DNA from: PALSA-607 sp036501485
GTDB taxonomy: Bacteria > Actinomycetota > Actinomycetes > Acidothermales > Acidothermaceae
Reading direction: 5' to 3'
Assembly: GCA_036501485.1 (NCBI GenBank)
Contig: DASYAG010000122.1
Coordinates: 1 to 64,000 of the forward strand
DNA length: 64,000 nucleotides
This document shows positions 24,397 to 32,519 of the stretch, piece by piece; the stretch's first letter is position 1, and each line of letters opens with the position of its first letter. The position numbers and the translations under genes were made by a program. Below the pieces are notes generated by a model, which saw only the letters and a program-made list of their open reading frames with translations, was not told the DNA's origin and ran no database searches.

Positions 24397-25512
24397 ATGC
24401 GAGCCGAACCGAGCCAGGCCCACCCCGCTGGCCATTCCACGGGCCATCACGCGCCCAGGGCCGCCCATGACGGCGCTGGCTCTACCCCGACACAGACTCC
24501 GACGCAGACACCGACGCAGACCCGCATCGTCGTCCCGGGCGCGCACTCGATGGTCAGCCTGCTCGGCTCCCGCGACGAGCTCCTGCGCATCATCGAGCGG
24601 GCGTTCGACAGCGACATCCACGTTCGCGGCAACGAGATCACCATCACCGGCGCTGGCCCCGAGAACGCCGTGGTCGCTCAGCTGTTCGAAGAGCTGATCG
24701 CGTTACTCGAGAGCGGTACGACGCTGACGGCTGACGCGGTCGAACGCAGCGTGACGATGTTGCGCAGCAAGGACACCGAGCGCCCAGTCGAGGTGCTGAC
24801 CTTCGACATCGTGTCGTCACGCGGCAAGACGATCCGGCCGAAGTCGGTCAACCAGAAGCGCTACGTCGAAGCGATCGACAAGCACACGATCGTGTTCTCC
24901 ATCGGCCCGGCCGGTACCGGCAAGACCTACCTCGCGGTCGCCAAGGCCGTGCAGGCGCTGCAGGCCAAGCAGGTCAACCGCATCATCTTGACCCGGCCAG
25001 CCGTCGAGGCCGGCGAGCGGCTTGGCTTCTTGCCCGGCACGCTCTACGAGAAGATCGACCCTTATTTGCGACCGCTCTACGACGCGTTGCACGACATGCT
25101 CGAACCCGACTCGATCCCGCGCCTGATGCAAAGCGGCACCATCGAAGTCGCCCCGCTGGCCTACATGCGCGGCCGCACGCTCAATGACGCCTTCATCATT
25201 CTCGACGAGGCGCAGAACACCACGCCCGAGCAGATGAAGATGTTCCTGACCAGGTTGGGCTTTGGCTCGAAGATGGTCGTGACGGGCGACGTGACGCAGA
25301 TCGACCTGCCCGGTAACACCCAAAGTGGTCTTCGGGTAGTGCGCGACATCCTCGACGGAATCCCCGACGTGCATTTCTCGATGACAGGCAGTGGCGACGT
25401 TGTGCGTCACAAGCTGGTCAGCGAGATCGTCGATGCCTACGAGCGAGCCGACGCGGCGAGCGACTCAGCCGCGCCACGGCCGGTGTCCGCTCGCCGTCGC
25501 GGTGGCCGCTGA
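24397..25512 (+). CDS. phoH: PhoH family ATPase
   Basis: 371 aa. A KH-like N-terminal domain ('SDIHVRGNEITITGAGPENA') precedes the PhoH ATPase with Walker A GPAGTGKT and Walker B FIILDEAQN, plus 'GFGSKMVVTGDVTQIDLPG'. PhoH proteins are linked to RNA metabolism. Right after the start a short run of TPTQ units (about 24484-24525) makes an unusual low-complexity N-terminus. The ATG at 24397 is the best upstream start but has no clear Shine-Dalgarno sequence; an ATG at 24550 would drop this segment. It is the first gene of the conserved phoH-ybeY-corC-cdd-era block. Confidence 0.93.
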   Translation: MRAEPSQAHPAGHSTGHHAPRAAHDGAGSTPTQTPTQTPTQTRIVVPGAHSMVSLLGSRDELLRIIERAFDSDIHVRGNEITITGAGPENAVVAQLFEELIALLESGTTLTADAVERSVTMLRSKDTERPVEVLTFDIVSSRGKTIRPKSVNQKRYVEAIDKHTIVFSIGPAGTGKTYLAVAKAVQALQAKQVNRIILTRPAVEAGERLGFLPGTLYEKIDPYLRPLYDALHDMLEPDSIPRLMQSGTIEVAPLAYMRGRTLNDAFIILDEAQNTTPEQMKMFLTRLGFGSKMVVTGDVTQIDLPGNTQSGLRVVRDILDGIPDVHFSMTGSGDVVRHKLVSEIVDAYERADAASDSAAPRPVSARRRGGR

Positions 25513-26010
25513 GTGAGCGTCGAAGTCGCCAACGAATCCGGCGTCGCTATCGATGAACTGCGCCTGGTCGCCGTCGCTCGCCACGTGCTCGACGCGATGC
25601 GCATTCATCCGCTCGCCGAGCTGTCGATCCTGCTCGTCGATGAGGGCGAGATGACCGTTCTCCACGAGCGGTGGATGGACGAGCCAGGCCCCACCGACGT
25701 GCTCTCTTTTCCGATGGACGAGTTGCGTCCGGGCCGCGACGACCGTGACATCGAGGAAACAGACGACGCCGGCATGCTCGGCGATGTCGTGCTGTGCCCC
25801 GCAGTGGCTGCGAAGCAGGGCAAGGTCGCCGGGCATTCGGTGCAAGACGAGCTCGAACTCCTGTGCACGCACGGCATCTTGCACCTGCTCGGGTTCGACC
25901 ACGCCGAACCTGACGACGAAAAAGAGATGTTCGGCCTCCAGCGCGACTTGCTGACTGCTTGGCAATCCGCGCGGACTGCTCAGACGCCCGCCGAGAGCGC
26001 CGGCGCATGA
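25513..26010 (+). CDS. ybeY: Endoribonuclease YbeY
   Basis: 165 aa from a GTG immediately following the phoH stop. The metal-binding motif HGILHLLGFDHAEPD (H-x3-H-x5-H) is intact, preceded by 'DEPGPTDVLSFPMDE' and LGDVVLCP. YbeY acts in 16S rRNA 3' maturation and ribosome quality control. Its stop overlaps the ATG of the next gene. Confidence 0.96.
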   Translation: MSVEVANESGVAIDELRLVAVARHVLDAMRIHPLAELSILLVDEGEMTVLHERWMDEPGPTDVLSFPMDELRPGRDDRDIEETDDAGMLGDVVLCPAVAAKQGKVAGHSVQDELELLCTHGILHLLGFDHAEPDDEKEMFGLQRDLLTAWQSARTAQTPAESAGA

Positions 26011-27473
26011 ATCCGGGCGACGTCCTGTGGCCGATCTGCGTGGTCGTGCTGATCTTTGTGGCCGGCGCGTGCGCCGCCGCCGATGCGGCGCTGTCGCGAG
26101 TCTCCCGGGTGCACGTTGATGACTATCTGCGCGACGACCGACGCGGCGCGGTGGCCCTACGGCGGGTGATCGCGGAGCCGCCGCGCTACCTCAACGTGGT
26201 GCTGTTGCTGCGCGTCGCCGCCGAAATGACCGCTGCCGTGATGGTCGCCGTATGGGCGATCGGCCGGTTCGGCAACAGCTGGGGCACTGTGCTCGCCACC
26301 GCTGCGGCCATGGTGGTGGTCAGTTACGTGGTGGTCGGCGTGGCGCCTCGCACGCTCGGCCGCCAGCACGCTGACGGTGTGGCGCTGTTCGCGGCGCCGT
26401 GGGTCGTGCGCCTCGCGGGGATCCTCGGACCGCTGCCGAAGTTCCTCATCGCCGTCGGCAACGCACTTACTCCCGGTCAAGGTTTTCGCGACGGCCCGTT
26501 CACCAGCGAAGCAGAACTGCGCGACATGGTCGACCTTGCCGAGGCCAGCAAGGTGATCGAGAGCGACGAGCGCCAGATGATCCACTCGGTGTTCGAACTC
26601 GGCAACACGATCGTGCGCGAGGTCATGGTTCCGCGCACCGACATGGTGTTCATCGAGCAGACTAAGACGCTGCGGCAGGCAATGTCACTCGCGTTGCGCA
26701 GCGGATTCTCCCGACTACCCGTGGTCGGTGAGAACGAAGACGACGTCGTTGGCACGGTCTACTTGCGCGACATCACCCGGCGCGTCTTTGAGTACCGCGA
26801 CTCTGAGTCAACCGAACGCGTCGAATCACTGATGCGGCCAGCGACATTCGTACCTGACAGCAAACCCGCCGACGTGCTACTTCGCGAAATGCAGGCCGAG
26901 CGTATTCACCTCGTCATCGTCGTCGACGAGTACGGCGGCACCGCGGGTCTCGCGACCATCGAGGACATCCTCGAGGAGATCGTGGGTGAGATCACCGACG
27001 AGCACGATCGCGAAGGCCCGCGCATCGAGCGACTCCCCGACGGCGCCGTGCGGGTCACCGCCCGGCTGCCGGTAGACGAACTCGCGGAGTTGTTCGACGT
27101 CGAAATCGAGGACGATGACGATGTCGACACCGTGGGCGGCCTGCTCGCGCAGGCCCTCGGTCGAGTGCCGATCCCCGGCGCGACGGCGACGGTCGCCGGC
27201 CTCGAACTGGTCGCCGAGGGTGCGCGCGGACGCCGTAACACGATCGCCAGTGTCGTCGTCCGGCTCACTGACGAAGAACGCGCGAAGTCGCGTCGACGGC
27301 GCGAGGCCATCGATGGGATCCCTGGTGCCGAAGAGCCGGAGCCACCGGTCGAGACGGAGGCGCTCCCGATGGCCAGCAGCGCCGCCGAAGCGGCCGGCGC
27401 CGCATCGAACGGTTCGGGGCGCACCGCTGCTGCGGCACCGGCGTCCGATGGATCGCAGCGTGCCGATGCCTGA
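26007..27473 (+). CDS. CNNM/CorC family membrane protein (hemolysin-like, CBS domains)
   Basis: 488 aa. Three or four N-terminal membrane segments form a CNNM domain (residues 1-165, starting 'VLWPICVVVLIFVAGACAAA'), followed by a CBS pair ('REVMVPRTDMVFIEQTKTLR', 'LVIVVDEYGGTAGLATIEDI') and a CorC_HlyC domain ('LPDGAVRVTARLPVDELAEL', 'DTVGGLLAQALGRVPIPGAT'). The family exports magnesium or cobalt or regulates it. The Ala/Glu-rich tail is probably disordered. The ATG overlaps the ybeY stop (ATGA). Confidence 0.93.
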   Translation: MNPGDVLWPICVVVLIFVAGACAAADAALSRVSRVHVDDYLRDDRRGAVALRRVIAEPPRYLNVVLLLRVAAEMTAAVMVAVWAIGRFGNSWGTVLATAAAMVVVSYVVVGVAPRTLGRQHADGVALFAAPWVVRLAGILGPLPKFLIAVGNALTPGQGFRDGPFTSEAELRDMVDLAEASKVIESDERQMIHSVFELGNTIVREVMVPRTDMVFIEQTKTLRQAMSLALRSGFSRLPVVGENEDDVVGTVYLRDITRRVFEYRDSESTERVESLMRPATFVPDSKPADVLLREMQAERIHLVIVVDEYGGTAGLATIEDILEEIVGEITDEHDREGPRIERLPDGAVRVTARLPVDELAELFDVEIEDDDDVDTVGGLLAQALGRVPIPGATATVAGLELVAEGARGRRNTIASVVVRLTDEERAKSRRRREAIDGIPGAEEPEPPVETEALPMASSAAEAAGAASNGSGRTAAAAPASDGSQRADA

Positions 27474-27828
27474 GCCGATCGAACTCAAGCCGGACGACGC
27501 GAAGCTGGTCACGTTGGCCAGATCGGCGCGCGCCCGCAACAACACCGCCGAGGGTGCCGCCGTGCGCGACGACACCGGCCGCACTTATGTGGCGACCACC
27601 GTGGAGTTGTCGTCGCTGCCGCTGTCGGCGCTGCAGGCGGCGGTCGTGATTGCCGTCGCGAGTGGCGCCGATGCGCTCGAGGCGGCCGCAATCGTCGGTG
27701 CCGCAGCGACTGCTCGCACGGAGGATCTCGCCGTGGTTGCCGACCTGTCGCCGGACGCGCCGATCATGCTCGCGGCGCTCGACGGCTCGGTTCATCGTGT
27801 CATCGGCTCATTTTCGGGTGGCGGGTGA
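27466..27828 (+). CDS. Cytidine deaminase-fold protein without the zinc site
   Basis: 120 aa, starting inside the end of the corC-like gene. The segment 'RTYVATTVELSSLPLSALQA' AVVIAVASGAD aligns with the region of cytidine deaminase that follows the first zinc ligand, but the usual [HC]AE and PCxxC motifs are absent. This matches the position of the cdd-like hypothetical between corC and era in mycobacteria. It is probably not a deaminase and may have a structural or regulatory role. ATG 27466 is chosen; an in-frame GTG at 27460 is an alternative. Confidence 0.82.
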   Translation: MPEPIELKPDDAKLVTLARSARARNNTAEGAAVRDDTGRTYVATTVELSSLPLSALQAAVVIAVASGADALEAAAIVGAAATARTEDLAVVADLSPDAPIMLAALDGSVHRVIGSFSGGG

Positions 27829-28718
27829 CAACGCCTCATCGCTCCGGCTTCGCTTGCGTCGTCGGTCGTCCGAACGCCGGTAAGTCGACGCTGCTCAACG
27901 CGCTTGTCGGCCAGAAGGTGGCCATCACCAGTGACCGGCCGCAGACCACCCGCCACGCGGTCCGCGGCATCGTGCATCGGCCCGATGCGCAACTCATCGT
28001 CGTCGACACCCCTGGCCTGCATAAGCCGCGCACCTTGCTCGGCGAGCGACTGAACGACGTCGTGCGCACGACACTTGCCGAGGTCGACGTCATCGTGTTT
28101 TGCGTACCTGCGAACGAGAAGGTCGGGCCGGGCGACAAGTTCATCGCAGCCGAACTGAACCGGATCGAGAAGACGCCGGTCATCGCGGTCGTGACCAAGA
28201 CCGATGCCGCTCCCAGCAGCGACGTCGCGTCACAGCTGCTCGCATTGTCGCGGCTCGGTGAGTGGGCCGAGATCGTGCCCGTCTCTGCAGTTGCCGGCGA
28301 GCAGGTCGACTTGCTCGCCGACCTGTTGATCGCCCGACTGCCCGAAGGCCCGCCGCTCTATCTCGACGGCGAACTGACCGACGAGCCCGAGATGGTGATG
28401 ATCGCCGAGCTCATTCGCGAAGCCGCGCTCGATGGGGTCCGCGAGGAGTTGCCGCACAGCCTCGCCGTCGTTGTCGAGGAGATGAAACAGCGCGAGGGCA
28501 AGGATTTGATCGACGTCTTCGCCGTCATGTACGTCGAGCGGCCGAGCCAGAAAGCGATCGTCATCGGCGCAGGCGGGTCACGCCTACGTGAGGTCGGTAC
28601 GCGCGCACGCATGCAAGCCGAGGCGCTGCTCGGCACCCGCGTCTACCTCGACTTGCGGGTGAAGGTCGCCAAAGACTGGCAGCGTGATCCCGCGCAGTTG
28701 CGCAAGCTGGGATTCTGA
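27825..28718 (+). CDS. era: GTPase Era
   Basis: 297 aa, starting with GTG overlapping the previous stop (GTGA). G1 is GRPNAGKST, the switch region 'ITSDRPQTTRHAVRGIVH', G3 DTPGLH and G4 TKTD (Thr in place of the common Asn, seen in other actinobacterial Era proteins). The C-terminal KH domain has 'VEEMKQREGKDLIDVFAVMY' and 'VIGAGGSRLREVG'. It binds the 3' end of 16S rRNA during 30S assembly. Confidence 0.97.
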   Translation: MTTPHRSGFACVVGRPNAGKSTLLNALVGQKVAITSDRPQTTRHAVRGIVHRPDAQLIVVDTPGLHKPRTLLGERLNDVVRTTLAEVDVIVFCVPANEKVGPGDKFIAAELNRIEKTPVIAVVTKTDAAPSSDVASQLLALSRLGEWAEIVPVSAVAGEQVDLLADLLIARLPEGPPLYLDGELTDEPEMVMIAELIREAALDGVREELPHSLAVVVEEMKQREGKDLIDVFAVMYVERPSQKAIVIGAGGSRLREVGTRARMQAEALLGTRVYLDLRVKVAKDWQRDPAQLRKLGF

Positions 28719-28719
28719 G

Positions 28720-29136
28720 GTGGCCGAGCAGGCCGGTTACTCCGGCACTCCGCTGGCAAAGAAGCTAGGCATCAAGGACGGCGCGGTGTTGGCGTTGGTC
28801 GGTGCGCCGCCGAAGTGGTCGCGAGACCTCCCCGATGGTGTGACGGTCGTGCGAAAGTCGCGGCAGCGCGCTCGTTTGGTTGATGCCGACGTCGCGCTGG
28901 TGTTCTGCCGCACTGCAGCCGACGTGGCCGACGTCCCTTCACTGGTGGAGTCACTGCCGGAGCAGGGCACACTCTGGGTGGCGTGGCCACGGAAAGCAGG
29001 CGGTCACGTGAGTGACATCAGTGACAACTTGCTGCGCGAGGTGTTGCTCCCCACCGGCGTTGTCGACGTGAAGGTCGCTGCGGTCGACGTCGACTGGTCG
29101 GGCCTGAAGTTCGTGTGGCGCAAGGAGAACCGATGA
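28720..29136 (+). CDS. DUF3052 family protein
   Basis: 138 aa from a GTG one base after the era stop, giving (M)AEQAGYSGTPLAKKLGIKDG, the typical family start. Later blocks are 'LVGAPPKWSRDLPDGVTVVR', LWVAWPRKAGG and 'VDVDWSGLKFVWRKENR'. DUF3052 is common in Actinobacteria; function unknown to me. The stop overlaps the next ATG (ATGA), so it forms an operon with the HAD gene. Confidence 0.9.
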   Translation: MAEQAGYSGTPLAKKLGIKDGAVLALVGAPPKWSRDLPDGVTVVRKSRQRARLVDADVALVFCRTAADVADVPSLVESLPEQGTLWVAWPRKAGGHVSDISDNLLREVLLPTGVVDVKVAAVDVDWSGLKFVWRKENR

Positions 29137-29834
29137 CGAAGACGCCGGCGCTGATCTTCGACTTCGATGGGCTGCTCGTCGATTCCGAGTCGACCGCGCT
29201 ACTCGCCTGGCGCGAGCAATTCGCCGTCCACGAACTGGATTTTCCGCTTGAAGTTTGGCATCAGTTCATCGGCTCGCAGGGCAGCCAAGAGGCGATGATG
29301 GCCGCCATTCGCGCAGGCGGTATCGAGTTCGACGACGCCGAACTGCGAGCGGAGTGGCGAGAGCGCCACAACCGAATCGTGAGCACGGAGCCATTGAGGG
29401 CCGGCGTCGAAGCATTCCTCGACGAGGCGGCGGCCGCCGGAGCAAGGTTCGCCGTCGCGTCGAGTGCCACTCGCGACTGGCTTGACCAACAACTCGGCCG
29501 CCTCGGCATTCACGATCGGTTCGAGGTGATCTGCGCCAGGGACAACGGGCGGGTGAAGCCAGCGCCCGACATCTACCTCGCAGCGATCGCGGCGCTGGGA
29601 GTCGAAGCGGCCGATGCCATCGCGTTCGAGGACTCGCCCAACGGGATCACCGCGGCCAAAGCGGCCGGCCTCTACTGCGTTGCCGTGCCCAACGCCGTGA
29701 CGGCGGAACTGCCGCTCGGGCGGGCCGACTTGCGGGTCGAGTCGTTCACCGAGATTTCCTACTCGGAATTGGTCGATCGTTTGCGCGGCGCTTCGGGGTA
29801 TGATTCTGCCAATGTCAAAGCTCCTGCTCCTTAG
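29133..29834 (+). CDS. HAD-superfamily phosphatase, beta-phosphoglucomutase-like
   Basis: 233 aa. Motif I is FDFDGLLVDSE, cap region follows, motif II 'FAVASSATRDW', motif III Lys in 'GRVKPAPDIYLAA' and motif IV 'AIAFEDSPNGITAAKAAG'. Likely a sugar-phosphate phosphatase of the GPP/PGMB subgroup; substrate unknown. Its last seven codons overlap, in another frame, the leucine leader peptide of leuA, and the leuA promoter must lie within its 3' end. Confidence 0.9.
   Translation: MTKTPALIFDFDGLLVDSESTALLAWREQFAVHELDFPLEVWHQFIGSQGSQEAMMAAIRAGGIEFDDAELRAEWRERHNRIVSTEPLRAGVEAFLDEAAAAGARFAVASSATRDWLDQQLGRLGIHDRFEVICARDNGRVKPAPDIYLAAIAALGVEAADAIAFEDSPNGITAAKAAGLYCVAVPNAVTAELPLGRADLRVESFTEISYSELVDRLRGASGYDSANVKAPAP
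29799..29804 (+). promoter_or_regulatory. Candidate -10 element of the leuA leader transcript
   Basis: TATGAT at 29799-29804 is a strong -10 hexamer inside the 3' end of the HAD gene, and no equally convincing -35 with normal spacing is seen. A start of transcription 7-8 nt downstream would fall at the leader ATG (29812), so the leader peptide mRNA would be leaderless, as is common in Actinobacteria. Confidence 0.55.
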
Positions 29835-29856
29835 CTGCCGCGGCGAGACCCTCTAA
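29812..29856 (+). CDS. leuA leader peptide (four consecutive Leu codons)
   Basis: A 14-codon reading frame, MSKLLLLSCRGETL, ends at a TAA 72 nt before the leuA start. Codons 4-7 are CTC CTG CTC CTT. Leucine-rich leaders of this kind control leuA in other Actinobacteria by attenuation. The frame overlaps the end of the HAD gene. The five Leu codons out of fourteen, the position upstream of leuA and the base-pairing described in the next entry make chance occurrence unlikely. Confidence 0.85.
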   Translation: MSKLLLLSCRGETL

Positions 29857-29923
29857 GAGGCCGGTCTCCTCGTCGCGGGATTGCTGCGTGCCGGCCGTAT
29901 TCCGCCACCCGCCATACGAGGAG
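29845..29923 (+). promoter_or_regulatory. leuA translational attenuator with mutually exclusive hairpins
   Basis: GAGACC (29845-29850) pairs with GGTCTC (29863-29868). CTCCTCGT (29866-29873) pairs with ACGAGGAG (29916-29923), which contains the leuA Shine-Dalgarno sequence. The two pairings share 29866-29868 and so exclude each other. A ribosome stalled at the Leu codons (29821-29832) would leave GAGACC free, forming the first hairpin and freeing the SD. A ribosome reaching the TAA (29854-29856) would cover GAGACC and let the SD be sequestered. No U-tract follows either stem, which favours control of translation over intrinsic termination. Confidence 0.75.
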
Positions 29924-29928
29924 CAGCA

Positions 29929-31674
29929 ATGAGCAGCAATCGTGATTCTTCCGGGCGCGTCATCGCGCAGCGCCCGAGCCAGATGCCGATCCACAAGTAC
30001 AAGCCATGGACGCCGGTCGACCTGCCGGACCGCACCTGGCCGTCGCAGGTCACCACGAAGGCGCCTCGATGGCTGTCGACCGACCTTCGTGACGGCAACC
30101 AGGCACTGATCGACCCGATGAGCCCAGGCCGCAAGATGTCGATGTTTCAGCTGCTGGTGCGCATAGGTTACAAGGAAATCGAGGTCGGGTTCCCCTCGGC
30201 GTCCCAGACAGATTTTGATTTTGTCCGCAGCATCATCGAGAACGGCGAGGTGCCCGCCGACGTCACGATTTCGGTGCTGACGCAGGCCCGCGAAGACCTC
30301 ATCGAACGCACCGTGGAGAGCCTGGTCGGTGCACCGAATGCGACCGTTCATCTCTACAACGCGACCGCACCACTGTTTCGGCGGGTGGTGTTCCGCAACA
30401 GCCGTTCCGAGACGGTTGCCCTCGCGGTCGACGGCACCCGGCACGTGATGAAGCATGCGGAGCGGCTGCTGGGGTCGGCGGAGCACTTCGGTTACGAGTA
30501 CTCGCCGGAGATCTTCATCGACACCGAACTCGACTTCACGGTCGAGATCTGTGAAGCGGTGATGGACGTGTGGCAGCCAGGGCCGGGGCGCGAAATCATC
30601 CTGAACCTCCCCGCCACCATCGAGCGGTCGACGCCCAACGTCTACGCCGACCAGATCGAGTGGATGGGTCGAAACCTGTCGCGTCGCGAGTTCATCTGCC
30701 TCTCGCTGCACCCGCACAACGACCGCGGCTGTGCAGTTGCAGCATCGGAACTCGGCGTCATGGCCGGCGCTGATCGCATCGAGGGCTGCCTGTTCGGGCA
30801 CGGCGAGCGCACCGGCAACGTCGACCTCGTCACGCTCGGCATGAACCTGTTCAGCCAGGGCATCGACCCGCAAATCGACTTCTCGCAGATCGACGAGGTG
30901 CGGCGCACGGTCGAGTACTGCACGCAACTGCCGGTGCACCCGCGGCACCCGTACGCGGGCGACCTCGTCTACACCGCGTTCTCAGGTTCGCATCAGGACG
31001 CCATCAAGAAGGGCTTCGAGGCGCTGGCCGCCGATGCTGCGGCCGCCGGGAAGACCGTCGACGAGATCGACTGGGCGGTGCCGTACCTGCCCATCGACCC
31101 CAAGGACGTCGGCCGGTCGTATGAAGCCGTGATCCGCGTGAACAGCCAGTCGGGCAAGGGCGGCATCGCCTATGTGATGAAGGCGGAGCACTCCCTTGAA
31201 CTGCCGCGGCGGCTGCAGATCGAGTTCTCTCGCGTGATTCAGGCCCGCACCGATGCGTCGGGCGGGGAGGTGTCGCCGTCGGAAATGTGGAAGATCTTCG
31301 AGACCGAATACCTCTCGCCGGCATCGCCGCTGACCTTGCTCTCGCATCACACCTCGGCGGCGGTCGACCAAAAGGACGCGCTCTCGGTCGAGGTCCGGTA
31401 CCAGGGCTCGACGCAGATGCTGGAAGGTACGGGCAACGGCCCGATCGCAGCCTTTCTCGACGCGCTGGCCACGATCGGGGTCGACGTCCGGGTGCTCGAC
31501 TACAACGAGCACGCGATCTCGGCCGGCGGCGACGCGCGCGCGGCCGCCTACCTCGAGTGCGTGGTCGGTGACGAGGTGCTCTGGGGCGTTGGTGTCGACC
31601 CGAACATCGTCACCGCGTCGCTGCGTGCGGTAGTTAGCGCAGTGAACCGCGCCGCCGAGGCAGCCGCGCGCTAG
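29929..31674 (+). CDS. leuA: 2-isopropylmalate synthase
   Basis: 581 aa; first committed step of leucine synthesis (acetyl-CoA plus 2-oxoisovalerate). The HMGL-like TIM barrel has 'RWLSTDLRDGNQALIDPMSP', 'ICLSLHPHNDRGCAVAASEL' (HxH metal ligands) and GERTGNVDLVTL. The C-terminal LeuA allosteric domain ('VRYQGSTQMLEGTGNGPIAA' to the end) is complete, so leucine feedback is expected. This is the long actinobacterial LeuA type. ATG 29929 has GAGGAG five nt before it; the SD is part of the attenuator. Confidence 0.97.
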   Translation: MSSNRDSSGRVIAQRPSQMPIHKYKPWTPVDLPDRTWPSQVTTKAPRWLSTDLRDGNQALIDPMSPGRKMSMFQLLVRIGYKEIEVGFPSASQTDFDFVRSIIENGEVPADVTISVLTQAREDLIERTVESLVGAPNATVHLYNATAPLFRRVVFRNSRSETVALAVDGTRHVMKHAERLLGSAEHFGYEYSPEIFIDTELDFTVEICEAVMDVWQPGPGREIILNLPATIERSTPNVYADQIEWMGRNLSRREFICLSLHPHNDRGCAVAASELGVMAGADRIEGCLFGHGERTGNVDLVTLGMNLFSQGIDPQIDFSQIDEVRRTVEYCTQLPVHPRHPYAGDLVYTAFSGSHQDAIKKGFEALAADAAAAGKTVDEIDWAVPYLPIDPKDVGRSYEAVIRVNSQSGKGGIAYVMKAEHSLELPRRLQIEFSRVIQARTDASGGEVSPSEMWKIFETEYLSPASPLTLLSHHTSAAVDQKDALSVEVRYQGSTQMLEGTGNGPIAAFLDALATIGVDVRVLDYNEHAISAGGDARAAAYLECVVGDEVLWGVGVDPNIVTASLRAVVSAVNRAAEAAAR

Positions 31675-31694
31675 CTCAGCCCCTCGCCGTCCTG

Positions 31695-31711
31695 CCCGAG
31701 TCTTGCTCGGG
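31695..31711 (+). terminator. Hairpin between leuA and recO, possible terminator
   Basis: CCCGAG (31695-31700) and CTCGGG (31706-31711) form a 6-bp GC stem with a TCTTG loop, 18 nt after the leuA stop. No T-tract follows, so strength is doubtful. Confidence 0.35.
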
Positions 31712-31787
31712 TGGGACGCGCGGCGCGGAAGGCGAATGGCGGCGGGTTCAGGGAGAATGACCCGGTGAGCAACGCGGACGGCGAATC

Positions 31788-32519
31788 GTGACCCTCTACC
31801 GGGACGACGGAATCGTGCTGCGCGTCCAGAAGCTTGGTGAGGCCGACCGCATCGTCAGCCTGCTCACGCGCCGGACCGGGCGAGTGCGGGCGGTCGCGAA
31901 GGGTGTTCGGCGCACGAAGTCGAAGTTTGGCGGACGACTCGAGCCGTTCTCCCACGTCGATGCGCAGTTCTACGTCGGGCGCTCGCTCGACATCGTGACC
32001 CAGGTGGAGACCTACACCGCATTCGGCGACCGGTTGGCGGGGGACTATCCGCGCTACACGGCCGGCACCGCGATGCTCGAGACCGCCGAGCGGTTGACCG
32101 CCGAAGAGCGCGAGCCAGCGCTGCGGCTCTATCTCTTGCTGGTCGGCGGACTGCGGGCGCTGACCGAAGAGACTCACGACGCGCGTCTTGTGCTCGATGC
32201 GTTCGCGCTGCGTGCGCTTGCGGTCTCCGGCTATGCGCCGGCGTTGGGGGAGTGCGCGCGTTGTGGTGCCGAGGGTCCGCATCGCTGGTTCTCGGTGCAG
32301 GGCGGCGGCACGGTGTGCGCCGATTGCCGTCCGGCTGGCTCGGCCACCCCGTCGTCCGAGGCATTGCTTCTTCTCGAAGCCTTGCTGGACGGCGATTGGC
32401 TGGCCGCCGATGCGAGCGAATCACGGCACCAACGCGAGGCGAGTGGGCTGACTGCTGCGTATCTGCAGTGGCATCTCGAGCACAGCATCCGCTCGCTGCG
32501 ACTGGTCGAGCACGCCTGA
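31788..32519 (+). CDS. recO: DNA repair protein RecO
   Basis: 243 aa from a GTG. The N-terminal OB fold starts 'LYRDDGIVLRVQKLGEADRI', continues 'VRAVAKGVRRTKSKFGGRLE', and the C-terminal zinc site is ECARCGAEGP ... GGGTVCADC. RecO loads RecA with RecR and anneals SSB-coated strands. The stop overlaps the uppS start (TGATG). The era-recO-uppS linkage is interrupted here by DUF3052, a HAD gene and leuA. Confidence 0.96.
   Translation: MTLYRDDGIVLRVQKLGEADRIVSLLTRRTGRVRAVAKGVRRTKSKFGGRLEPFSHVDAQFYVGRSLDIVTQVETYTAFGDRLAGDYPRYTAGTAMLETAERLTAEEREPALRLYLLLVGGLRALTEETHDARLVLDAFALRALAVSGYAPALGECARCGAEGPHRWFSVQGGGTVCADCRPAGSATPSSEALLLLEALLDGDWLAADASESRHQREASGLTAAYLQWHLEHSIRSLRLVEHA

Noticed and set aside
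24484..24525. Short TPTQ tandem repeat at the start of phoH
   Set aside because: Low-complexity codon repetition within a coding region; too few copies to be a CRISPR or regulatory repeat.
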